NCBI GenBank assembly: GCA_002338385.1
Contig: DDIE01000034.1
Location: forward strand, 61,890-79,739
DNA length: 17,850 nt
Reading direction: 5' to 3'
Source: Proteobacteria bacterium UBA1858
GTDB lineage: Bacteria; Pseudomonadota; Gammaproteobacteria; UBA4575
Part shown: piece by piece, positions 1 through 6,670 of the stretch
Layout of the letters: each line of letters starts with the position of its first letter
How positions within the stretch are numbered: the stretch's first letter is position 1
Made by a program: the position numbers and the translations under genes
Notes under the pieces: generated by a model
The model's input: the letters and a program-made list of their open reading frames with translations, nothing else
The model's database searches: none
What the model was told of the DNA's origin: nothing

Positions 1-223
1 GTAGGCTACCGCCATTTTCGTCCTCGGTCTCACGCTTCATCCGCAAAGCAATCAAATAGATGCCCGCTTGCACAGGATCGGTGACGTCTTCCAGAATATG
101 CTGCATGAGTCGACGTGCTTCATCGAAGGACAAGTCCTTACTGTATTCTGGGCCGGTGGCGACGCGTCCTATGGCGTCACGGACAAAAGCGTCAATTTCC
201 TGTTGGCTGTAATGCGTATCCAT
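1..223 (-). CDS. TrpD2/anthranilate phosphoribosyltransferase-like protein, N-terminal part only
   Basis: Leftward ORF that begins at ATG 223 and runs off the window, so only the first 74 residues are visible. They show the helical N-terminal domain of the anthranilate phosphoribosyltransferase fold: a stretch DLSFDEARRLMQHIL, then DPVQAGIYLIALRMKRETEDEN, the usual ALRMKxET signature before the glycine-rich substrate loop. The KRETEDEN variant is more like the TrpD2/YbiB-type nucleic-acid-binding relatives than true TrpD, but the catalytic half is missing, so the activity cannot be decided. It is divergent from the rightward genes. No strong ribosome binding site is seen before the ATG (tctagcaatgacattca). 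Family assignment is good; function is open. Confidence 0.72.
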   Translation of the reverse strand, partial: MDTHYSQQEIDAFVRDAIGRVATGPEYSKDLSFDEARRLMQHILEDVTDPVQAGIYLIALRMKRETEDENGGSL

Positions 224-477
224 TGAATGTCATTGCTAGAGAGTGGAGCGGAAGCATACAAAATGTCCCTTAGCATCGTAATATCTCTATAGAGGGGCGA
301 TTAAGTATCTGTTTTTTATGTCTTTGTTAGCGCTGCATGCGCGTCTCGAGTGGGTCTATGCATGGCCACGCGCAGATCCTGCGAGGACTTACCTGTACGC
401 CCTCATCAGAGGTATTCGGACTGCTGCTGGTTTGCATTAAAATATTCTCCGCAAATAATACTTTGGAGCATCAAGAA
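224..477. other. Divergent intergenic region, no gene recognised
   Basis: This stretch separates the leftward TrpD2-like gene from the rightward Sel1 gene and should carry both promoters. An open frame continues upstream of the Sel1 start (from 337), but its translation has no family resemblance and lies beyond a better-placed start. A short GCGC-tgcat-GCGC inverted repeat sits at 331-343. I see no promoter that I would defend and no RNA gene. Confidence 0.4.
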
Positions 478-903
478 ATGGACGAAGCTGATGAAATTGA
501 TTTTGCCAGTGGTCTGCAGGCATTCGAATCCAAGCACTTTTCACGTGCCATTCAATTACTCTCACCACTTGCAATCAAGGGCAATGCAGATGCACAACAT
601 CGCTGTGCCATAATGTATCAAAATGGTCTAGGGGTGGCCGCAAATCCGGCAGCTGCACTGCAGTGGATGAGTGCCTCGGCGGAGCAAGGCTATGCCATTG
701 CTCAACACGGACTGGGTTTCATGTATATGGAAGGTGATTGTGTCGAGCAAAATGGCGAGCTTGCCGTGCACTGGTTCACCCAAGCAGCCGAACAGGGATT
801 AGCGGGTTCACAAACAACCCTTGCGATGATGTATGAGCAGGGCACACTGATTGAAAAGGATGAAGCTAAAGCAAATGAATGGTACCAAAAAGCCGGCTTC
901 TGA
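478..903 (+). CDS. Small Sel1-repeat (TPR-like) protein
   Basis: A 141-residue protein made almost entirely of Sel1-type repeats, the short helix-turn-helix units that form protein-binding solenoids. Repeat hallmarks recur about every 36 residues: AQHRCAIMYQNGLGV, then AQHGLGFMYMEGDCV, then SQTTLAMMYEQGTLI, each followed by an A..W...A helix. The start at ATG 478 is preferred over upstream in-frame starts because GGAG lies at 465-468 with 9 nt spacing, and the residues encoded before it look non-coding. No signal peptide is visible, so it is probably cytoplasmic. It is followed after 72 nt by the AAA+ ATPase gene. Sel1 proteins act as adaptors; the partner is unknown. Fold confident, function unknown. 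Confidence 0.82.
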   Translation: MDEADEIDFASGLQAFESKHFSRAIQLLSPLAIKGNADAQHRCAIMYQNGLGVAANPAAALQWMSASAEQGYAIAQHGLGFMYMEGDCVEQNGELAVHWFTQAAEQGLAGSQTTLAMMYEQGTLIEKDEAKANEWYQKAGF

Positions 904-975
904 GAATGCTTTGCTGGCAACACTAGGCATAGCGCCACACGATTAATCCAGCCATAAAACTTAAAAGTTAACCGT

Positions 976-2022
976 ATGAGACCTGCACACTTACAGACCG
1001 TGCTTGATAAGGAATTTCATAGCGCTGTCGAGGGCCAACACACGCCCGTCATGCTGTGGGGGGCACCAGGTGTTGGCAAATCGCAAATCGTCGCACAAGT
1101 TGCCGAGCGCAATCAGGTCCCCATGATAGACATCCGCCTGTCACAGATGGAACCCAGTGACTTGCGCGGCATTCCATTTCGTAATGACAGCCAGGTGGAA
1201 TGGGCGATACCGGCCATGTTGCCAGACAGGCAACGTCACGGCGAGCATGGAATTTTATTTCTGGATGAAATCACCTCGGCCGCACCTAGTGTTTCGGCGG
1301 CAGCATACCAACTGATTCTGGATCGCCGCCTAGGCCAATACACAATCCCTCCAGGTTGGGCGATTTTAGCCGCAGGTAACCGCCAAGGCGACCGAGGCGT
1401 CACCTACACGATGCCTGCCCCTCTAGCCAATCGCTTTTCGCATTATGCTGTTGATGTCAATTTAGATGACTGGGTCGCGTGGGCCTATGCCAACCAGATT
1501 GATGATCGCATCATTGCCTTCTTGCGCTTCCGCCCAGATTTAATTTTTGAGTTTGATGCGGCGCAAAACCCGATGGCCTTCCCCACTCCACGTTCATGGG
1601 AATATACCCACCGCGCACTCAGTAAATTCGTTCAGCATAACGATGTACTGCTAGAAACACTGCAAGCCTGTGTCGGTCCCGCTGCCGGGGTGGAGTTAAA
1701 CGCTTTCATAGCCAACCTGGATCAGATGCCAAACATTGAGGATATTGTTGCGGGCAAGGAAGTGCCAGTACCGGATGAAATTGATCTCCAATACGCCGTT
1801 GCCTCAGCACTCGTGGGGCAAGCCATCCGGGTACAAAATAAGGATGACGAACAACGCTATCATGGCAATATTTTGAATTACGCCAACAAGTTCCCACAAC
1901 GTGAAATGGGCGTCATGATGATTTCTGATATGCATCGAGCAATTGGCGAAAAAATATTTGCCCTGGCTGAATTTTCAGATTGGGCTGAGAGTGTTGCCGA
2001 CCTGATGCTATACGACGCATAG
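976..2022 (+). CDS. MoxR-type AAA+ ATPase
   Basis: A 348-residue AAA+ ATPase. Walker A is GAPGVGKS (residues 29-36), Walker B ILFLDE (93-98), sensor-1 region ILAAGNR (130-136), with an arginine-containing LANRFSHY at about 150-157. The layout, with SQMEPSDLRGIP between Walker A and B, is that of MoxR-family chaperone ATPases (relatives CbbQ, NorQ, GvpN). These use ATP hydrolysis with a VWA-domain partner to remodel an enzyme or insert a metal or cofactor. The next gene, 6 nt downstream, encodes such a VWA protein, which supports the pairing. The downstream DsrS-like and siroheme synthase genes suggest a client in sulfite-reductase metabolism; that is inference. No strong Shine-Dalgarno precedes ATG 976. 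Cytoplasmic. Confidence 0.9.
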   Translation: MRPAHLQTVLDKEFHSAVEGQHTPVMLWGAPGVGKSQIVAQVAERNQVPMIDIRLSQMEPSDLRGIPFRNDSQVEWAIPAMLPDRQRHGEHGILFLDEITSAAPSVSAAAYQLILDRRLGQYTIPPGWAILAAGNRQGDRGVTYTMPAPLANRFSHYAVDVNLDDWVAWAYANQIDDRIIAFLRFRPDLIFEFDAAQNPMAFPTPRSWEYTHRALSKFVQHNDVLLETLQACVGPAAGVELNAFIANLDQMPNIEDIVAGKEVPVPDEIDLQYAVASALVGQAIRVQNKDDEQRYHGNILNYANKFPQREMGVMMISDMHRAIGEKIFALAEFSDWAESVADLMLYDA

Positions 2023-2028
2023 CCACCA

Positions 2029-3297
2029 TTGGATAACGATAAAGTACATACTAAACTGGCAGCTGCACGCACGCGCTTGATTCTCGATCAGCCTTTCCTC
2101 GGCGCGCTGGTATTACGCATGCCACTGCAAATGGGTGATCCTGCCTGGTGTATGACAACGGCCACTGACGCTAAGAAAATTTACTATAACTACGCGTATA
2201 TTGATCAACTCAAGCCAGCTGAAACTCAATTTGTGCTTGCCAAACAAGCGCTGCATTGCGCTCTTTCCCACTTTGCACGCCGCCAACACCGATTAAAACA
2301 TCGCTGGGATCTGGCCTGTGACTATGCGGTCAATCCATTGCTTGTAGCAGAGGGATTCACACCACCACCTGGAGTACTGATTGAAGATAGCTTCTCTGGC
2401 ATGAGTGCCGAAGAGATCTATCGCTGTCTGGATGATAAAGAGGACGGTGACGCAGATAGCGGCAACCATGAGGATCAAGGCAATGATGAGACCAGCGATC
2501 CGAGCGACTCAGATGCTGACTCAAATTCAGATGCTGACTCAAATAGTGACGCGCATAACGAGCCAAATCCTGCGGCGCAGCCAACACCCGAAAATGGATC
2601 AGGCAGTAGTAGTCAATCAGCTGATCCTAGCGGCAGCCCTGAGCCCGCGACACTGTCCCAGCAAGAACAGGATAATCTTAGTGTGCAATGGCAACAACGT
2701 CTGGCAGGAGCCGCACAGCAAGCCCAACAAGCAGGCAAATTAAGTGAATCTATGGCGCGCATGGTCGAGTTCATGTTGCAACCCAAGTTACCCTGGCGCG
2801 CACTATTAGCCCAGCATATGGTGGCCACAGCACGTGACGATTATAACTATGCACGCCCCTCCTCTCGACGTGGCGATCCAGCCATATTTCCCAGTCTACG
2901 CAGTGCCCAGACCGATATCGTAGTGGCTATTGATGTGAGTGGTTCTATTGATGATCAAGAAATAGACGAGTTCATGTCCGAGATTAATGCCATCAAAGCG
3001 CAACTCAGGGCACGCATAAGCTTGCTCGTCTGTGACGCGCAACTGGCGACCGGCTCACCGTGGATTTTTGAGTCTTGGGACGAGTTCAAATTACCCCGTA
3101 CCTTCACTGGTGGCGGCGGTACCGATTTTCGCCCGGTGTTTGAATGGGTTGCGCAGCAAGATCAACCACCTCAGTTAGTGGTTTATTTTAGTGATTGTGT
3201 CGGCGCATACCCTGAAACTACCCCAGACCATGCCGTCATTTGGCTAGTGAAAGGCCGGGCACAACCACCTTTTGGTCAACGCATCCAACTCAATTGA
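2029..3297 (+). CDS. VWA-domain protein with DUF2201 metallopeptidase-like N-domain
   Basis: A 422-residue partner of the preceding MoxR ATPase. Residues about 8-130 match the DUF2201 N-terminal domain, annotated in the family as a putative metallopeptidase; here the expected HExxH is KQALH (72-76), so zinc catalysis is unlikely. Residues about 135-205 form an acidic Asp/Ser/Asn-rich linker. The C-terminal part is a von Willebrand A domain with an intact MIDAS metal site: DVSGS (302-306) and GGGGTDF (361-367, with T365). VWA proteins hold client proteins through a divalent metal while MoxR supplies ATP-driven force. The start is a TTG at 2029, 6 nt after the previous stop. It is chosen because the conserved start of the domain (KLAAARTRLILDQPFLG) begins within ten residues and no ATG precedes it. 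Confidence 0.87.
   Translation: MDNDKVHTKLAAARTRLILDQPFLGALVLRMPLQMGDPAWCMTTATDAKKIYYNYAYIDQLKPAETQFVLAKQALHCALSHFARRQHRLKHRWDLACDYAVNPLLVAEGFTPPPGVLIEDSFSGMSAEEIYRCLDDKEDGDADSGNHEDQGNDETSDPSDSDADSNSDADSNSDAHNEPNPAAQPTPENGSGSSSQSADPSGSPEPATLSQQEQDNLSVQWQQRLAGAAQQAQQAGKLSESMARMVEFMLQPKLPWRALLAQHMVATARDDYNYARPSSRRGDPAIFPSLRSAQTDIVVAIDVSGSIDDQEIDEFMSEINAIKAQLRARISLLVCDAQLATGSPWIFESWDEFKLPRTFTGGGGTDFRPVFEWVAQQDQPPQLVVYFSDCVGAYPETTPDHAVIWLVKGRAQPPFGQRIQLN
2512..2547 (+). repeat. Tandem 18-bp repeat within the VWA-protein linker
   Basis: Two adjacent 18-bp units starting gatgctgactcaaat, identical over the first 15 bases, encode DADSNS twice. They lie inside the acidic low-complexity linker between the N-domain and the VWA domain. 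The repeat probably arose by slippage; it changes linker length rather than a folded domain. Confidence 0.8.
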
Positions 3298-3298
3298 C

Positions 3299-4405
3299 AT
3301 GGAATTAAGTCAACCCGATCAACTGCGCCTGAATGTGTTGCTGGCCCAAGCAGTGCAGGCTATTCGTATCGATGAATCACGCATGCTGCTGCATGCGTTA
3401 TCCGCCAAGGGTGATATTCAAATCCAACTGCATGCCACCTGCAAAGACGAAAAATACATCAAACTGGTACGCCAGTGGTTGTCTACTCAAGTGCTAGGAT
3501 CACCCGGCGGCTATCCAGTATTCCTTAAACGCTGGACGCGTATGGGCCAAGGTATCGGTGCGGCCAGTAGTGCCAGCCTGGAAAAGTTATTATTACTAGG
3601 TGAGCCCGAAGCAATTGTCGCGGTGGTGCATGCCACTGATGTCAGTAATGAAATTGCCCGACGCGCTTGGTGGTGCAGTCCAACATCGGAAAATGCACGC
3701 TGTCTGCTGCGCAGCCAGCAGGTTGTTGAGGGTTCGATGGGCACAGAGCTCGCTCACTTCTTGGTTGAGTTCCTGCCATTTGAAGAATCATCGCGTGCCA
3801 TGATGAGCAGCGTGCAACTGATTCTTCAGGCTGAACTCATCAGTACGAAGACCCGAGCTGACATTTGGCAGCGGGCAAAACGACGCAATGCATTTTATCT
3901 GGGCTTCATCCGCCAGGGGACACAGGCCTTACCCGCAGAACAACCGTGCCATCCAGAGTATGAATTATGTCAACAATTACTTGCTCAACAGGATGATCCT
4001 TGCCTGCAGATTTTACACACGATGTTTAGCTCTGCAGGGCAAACTCTGCTGGAAATAATAGGTATTGTATTGCGCAAGCCAAATGATCAAGATGTAGCTG
4101 TAGAGTTATTTAACAGCATAGGCGACACGTTCAATAGCGAGCTTGCACTGCCCAGACACTGGCGCAGTATTGAGGAACTCATAGAATGTGTGGAGAAAAC
4201 CATACAGGCTGAACGATTCAGCAGTATCATTCGGCAATGGCCACCAGCCTATGCTTATATTTATGCCATACTGTATCTTGCTATGCTTAGTGAAACATTA
4301 CTCGACCCGATATTCGGCGTAACTGACTCAATAGGCTCAGTCATGAGAAAACGGATCAAACATCTTACAGACCCTATCTTAGAGCAACTCTCTGCAATCA
4401 CTTAA
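3299..4405 (+). CDS. dsrS: DsrS-like protein (sulfur oxidation-associated)
   Basis: A 368-residue soluble protein with no signal peptide or membrane segment. I recognise it from memory as resembling DsrS, the last gene of the Allochromatium-type dsr operon. Its biochemical role is undefined; it is reported as cytoplasmic and linked to dsr expression. Stretches that support this are LNVLLAQAVQAIRIDESRM (11-29), LGSPGGYPVFLKRW (66-79), LLLLGEPEAIVAVVHATD (97-114), ARRAWW (120-125) and FLPFEES (158-164). ATG 3299 is preferred to an in-frame TTG at 3272 that would overlap the VWA gene; the ATG lies 1 nt after that gene's stop. cysG follows 2 nt later. Coupling to siroheme synthase fits a DsrAB sulfite-reductase context. 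Without a search the name is tentative; the safe call is a conserved hypothetical protein. Confidence 0.6.
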   Translation: MELSQPDQLRLNVLLAQAVQAIRIDESRMLLHALSAKGDIQIQLHATCKDEKYIKLVRQWLSTQVLGSPGGYPVFLKRWTRMGQGIGAASSASLEKLLLLGEPEAIVAVVHATDVSNEIARRAWWCSPTSENARCLLRSQQVVEGSMGTELAHFLVEFLPFEESSRAMMSSVQLILQAELISTKTRADIWQRAKRRNAFYLGFIRQGTQALPAEQPCHPEYELCQQLLAQQDDPCLQILHTMFSSAGQTLLEIIGIVLRKPNDQDVAVELFNSIGDTFNSELALPRHWRSIEELIECVEKTIQAERFSSIIRQWPPAYAYIYAILYLAMLSETLLDPIFGVTDSIGSVMRKRIKHLTDPILEQLSAIT

Positions 4406-4407
4406 TC

Positions 4408-5814
4408 ATGAGCCTGTTCCCACTTTTTGTTGATATTAAAGATAAACCCTGTTTGCTGGTCGGCGGGGGTAAAATTGCCGCGCGCAAACTCAAGATGCTA
4501 TGCCAAGCCGAGGCTCAGATCACGCTGGTGAGCCCAGAACTATGCGCACAAGCAGAACAGTTATGTGCGGCCTACCCCGTCAGCATCAAGCGCAGAGCAT
4601 TCCAAGACTCGGACATTGATCACCAACGTCTGGTAATCGCAGCGACTCACCTTGAAAAACTTAATCAGCACATTAGTGATCTGGCACAGAGTAACAATAT
4701 CTTTGTCAATGTGGCCAGTGACTTTAGCTTAGGTGATGCCGTATTACCTGCAGTCATTGATCGTGATCCTATTCAGATTGCAATCACTACCGGCGGCGCC
4801 TCGCCGGTGCTGGCTCGTCAACTGAAGAGTAATCTGGAGCGTGCTACACCAACAGCCTACGGCCAACTGGCAAACTTAGTTGAGCGTTATCGTAAACAGA
4901 CCAGTGCGGCCATCGAGGATGACACCACCCGGCGACGTTTCTGGGAGGAAGTCATGCAGGGTCCGATTGCTGAGATGGTGTTTGCCGGACAATTGGCGTC
5001 TGCTGAGCATGCCTTGCAGGAAAAACTTCGACACCAAGATGTGTCTGGCGCCGGCCAGGGCGAAGTCTATCTGGTGGGTGCTGGTCCCGGTGACCCCGAC
5101 CTGTTGACCTTCAGAGCCTTACGCTTGATGCAGCAAGCCGATGCTGTGGTATTTGACCGCCTGGTGTCAGATCAGATTATGAATTTGGTACGCCAAGATG
5201 CTGAAATGATTTATGCTGGCAAGCAACGTGCCAATCATGCCATTCCGCAAGAGTCGATCAATCACTTACTGGTACGTCTTGCCCAACAGGGTAAACGTGT
5301 GTTGCGTTTAAAAGGCGGTGATCCTTTTATTTTTGGCCGAGGTGGTGAAGAAATTGAAACGCTGATGGAACAAGGCGTCCATTTTCAAGTTGTCCCGGGC
5401 ATAACGGCCGCCGCCGGGTGTGCCTCCTACGCCGGCATACCCCTGACTCATCGGGACCATGCACAGGCCTGTATTTTTGTCACCGGCCACTTGCGTGACG
5501 GTACGGTTAATTTAAACTGGGATATGTTGGCACATGCTAATCAAACGCTAGTGTTCTACATGGGTCTGGTGGGACTGGATATTATATGCCAAAAATTAAT
5601 TGCCCACGGCATGCCAACCACTACTGAGGCAGCGCTGGTGAGTAAGGGTACACGCCCTGATCAACGGGTGCTGATCGGTAACCTTTCTAATCTAGCTCAA
5701 CTGGTGGAGTGTCATGATGTGCACGGCCCGACCTTAATCATCGTAGGCAGTGTTGTGACTCTGCATAGCAAGTTGCATTGGTACCTCACCGAACAGGAGT
5801 ATACCGCCGAGTGA
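4408..5814 (+). CDS. cysG: Siroheme synthase CysG (fused dehydrogenase/ferrochelatase and uroporphyrinogen-III methyltransferase)
   Basis: A 468-residue trifunctional enzyme that makes siroheme from uroporphyrinogen III. The N-terminal CysGB part has an NAD-binding GGGKIAARK (19-27), VIDR with the expected active-site Asp118, and TGGASPVLAR (128-137) carrying the serine that corresponds to the phosphorylated serine of enterobacterial CysG. The C-terminal SAM-dependent methyltransferase starts at about residue 220 with VYLVGAGPGDPDLLT, then RLKGGDPFIFGRGGEE, VVPGITAAAGCASYAGIPLTH and FVTGH, all typical of SUMT. Length is close to the 457-residue E. coli enzyme. The start ATG 4408 lies 2 nt after the DsrS-like gene and the stop overlaps the peroxiredoxin start by 3 nt, so it is mid-operon. 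Siroheme is the cofactor of assimilatory and dissimilatory sulfite reductases. Precorrin-2, its intermediate, also leads to B12, but no other cobalamin biosynthesis gene is present here. Confidence 0.96.
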   Translation: MSLFPLFVDIKDKPCLLVGGGKIAARKLKMLCQAEAQITLVSPELCAQAEQLCAAYPVSIKRRAFQDSDIDHQRLVIAATHLEKLNQHISDLAQSNNIFVNVASDFSLGDAVLPAVIDRDPIQIAITTGGASPVLARQLKSNLERATPTAYGQLANLVERYRKQTSAAIEDDTTRRRFWEEVMQGPIAEMVFAGQLASAEHALQEKLRHQDVSGAGQGEVYLVGAGPGDPDLLTFRALRLMQQADAVVFDRLVSDQIMNLVRQDAEMIYAGKQRANHAIPQESINHLLVRLAQQGKRVLRLKGGDPFIFGRGGEEIETLMEQGVHFQVVPGITAAAGCASYAGIPLTHRDHAQACIFVTGHLRDGTVNLNWDMLAHANQTLVFYMGLVGLDIICQKLIAHGMPTTTEAALVSKGTRPDQRVLIGNLSNLAQLVECHDVHGPTLIIVGSVVTLHSKLHWYLTEQEYTAE

Positions 5815-6284
5815 GCATCAGCACCGACCCGTTATTAAATCAGCCCGCACCCGATTTCAGTTTAGTTGATCAACAGGGTCATAGACATTGCCGCAAAGAT
5901 TATCTGGGGAGCTGGATTATGCTCTATTTTTACCCCAAAGATGACACTCCGGGTTGCACCAAACAAGCATGTAATTTACGTGATGATTTCAGTGCTCTAA
6001 AAAATCGCAACATCACAGTCTTGGGCATTAGCTTAGACAGCTCGCAACAGCATGCGAATTTCGCGGCCAAATATCAGCTGCCATTTCCACTGTTAGCCGA
6101 TCAAGATGGACGCGTCGCGCGCGCCTATCAGGCGTTATTCTCACTGGGACCGCTGCAGCTAGCCAAGCGCCACAGCTTTTTAATTGATCCTGAGGGCGTT
6201 ATTCGTGTTGTGTTTAGGCAAGTTAAAGCCGGACAACATAGTCAACAGATATTACAAGCATTCGAGCAACTCAATCAGGCCTAG
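5811..6284 (+). CDS. bcp: Thioredoxin-dependent thiol peroxidase (Bcp/PrxQ peroxiredoxin)
   Basis: A 157-residue cytoplasmic peroxiredoxin that reduces hydrogen peroxide and organic peroxides. The peroxidatic cysteine is in TPGCTKQAC (C49), with the resolving cysteine five residues on (C54), the atypical 2-Cys arrangement of the Bcp/PrxQ group. YFYPKDDTPG before it and KRHSFLIDPEG near the C-terminus are family signatures. An ATG at frame position 5778 would lie deep in cysG; GTG 5811 is preferred because it gives the normal N-terminus, has AGGAG at 5795-5799, and overlaps the cysG stop as GTGA. Last gene of the rightward series before the riboswitch. No clear intrinsic terminator follows. 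Confidence 0.93.
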   Translation: MSISTDPLLNQPAPDFSLVDQQGHRHCRKDYLGSWIMLYFYPKDDTPGCTKQACNLRDDFSALKNRNITVLGISLDSSQQHANFAAKYQLPFPLLADQDGRVARAYQALFSLGPLQLAKRHSFLIDPEGVIRVVFRQVKAGQHSQQILQAFEQLNQA

Positions 6285-6361
6285 TTGTGTATACTAGATA
6301 AATCACCAATAACCAACGATACGATTACGCTTAATTAATTACCTAACAATTTGAAACTCAG
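6285..6361 (+). other. Upstream region of the B12 locus, possible promoter
   Basis: A 77-nt gap between the peroxiredoxin stop and the riboswitch. TATACT at 6290-6295 could be a -10 box, but no good -35 is found 16-18 nt upstream. It lies between the arms of a short inverted repeat, CTAGT at 6281-6285 and ACTAG at 6293-6297. The leader transcript must start in or upstream of this gap. Weak support only. Confidence 0.25.
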
Positions 6362-6536
6362 CGATACAGGTGTCCACCTCAGTGCAGGTGGGTGAAACTG
6401 GGAATCTGGTGCAACACCAGAACTGCCCCCGCAACGGTAATCGAGTATATATAGACAAGCAGCCACTGCATAACGAGATGCGGGAAGGCGTCTATAGGTT
6501 TGCAGCATAAACCCCTTGAGAGTCCGGAGACCGGCC
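6362..6536 (+). promoter_or_regulatory. Cobalamin riboswitch aptamer upstream of btuB
   Basis: The 5' leader of btuB carries the conserved cobalamin aptamer. In order: ggtgggtgaaactgggaa (6387-6404), the P5 hairpin CTGG-tgcaaca-CCAG (6406-6420), actgcccccgcaacggtaa (6422-6440), the AGCCACTGC block (6461-6469), and the B12 box gagtccggagaccggcc (6520-6536). All expected core elements are in the correct order and spacing. Adenosylcobalamin or a related corrinoid should bind and turn down btuB, and possibly the whole operon of six genes. No poly-U terminator is seen between the aptamer and btuB, so control of translation is more likely than termination. Confidence 0.95.
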
Positions 6537-6551
6537 TGCTATTGCGTAGCA
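6537..6551 (+). promoter_or_regulatory. Candidate P13/L13 kissing-loop hairpin of the riboswitch
   Basis: Directly after the B12 box lies TGCTA-TTGCG-TAGCA, a perfect 5-bp stem with a five-base loop. The loop TTGCG can pair with TGCAA (6410-6414) in the L5 loop of the aptamer through four Watson-Crick pairs and one wobble pair. In characterised cobalamin riboswitches an L5-L13 loop contact of this kind carries the signal from aptamer to expression platform. Position and complementarity are seen; the contact is inferred. Confidence 0.6.
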
Positions 6552-6650
6552 ATTCGCGGTGGGCGATCGGGGCTACTCAAACATCACACAGCCATACCTG
6601 TCAGGTGAAATGCTGTGCGTGTTTCAGTAATCTATTGCTCATAGCGTTTG

Positions 6651-6664
6651 CCTTGCACAAGGAG
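6651..6664 (+). promoter_or_regulatory. btuB ribosome binding site within a small self-complementary element
   Basis: AAGGAG (6659-6664) lies 6 nt before the btuB ATG at 6671, a strong Shine-Dalgarno. Its AAGG can pair with CCTT (6651-6654) around a GCAC loop, which would mask the ribosome site. TTGCAC (6653-6658) is also a perfect six-base complement of GTGCAA (6409-6414) in the aptamer P5/L5. This makes a plausible translational off-switch, although the stem alone is short. Confidence 0.5.
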
Positions 6665-6670
6665 ACGTTA

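Noticed and set aside
331..343. GCGC-tgcat-GCGC inverted repeat as an operator
   Set aside because: Four-base arms are common by chance and no regulator or promoter element supports it.
337..477. N-terminal extension of the Sel1 protein starting at 337
   Set aside because: The extra 47 residues show no repeat or signal peptide, while ATG 478 has a spaced GGAG and starts directly before the repeat domain.
2440..2650. Low-complexity DNA in the VWA gene as a recombination or mobile-element scar
   Set aside because: The frame is kept and the encoded acidic Ser/Asp/Asn linker is a normal feature between domains of VWA proteins.
6500..6670. Longer BtuB starting at 6500
   Set aside because: It would begin inside the riboswitch aptamer and bury the signal peptide; ATG 6671 has a strong Shine-Dalgarno and a normal signal sequence.
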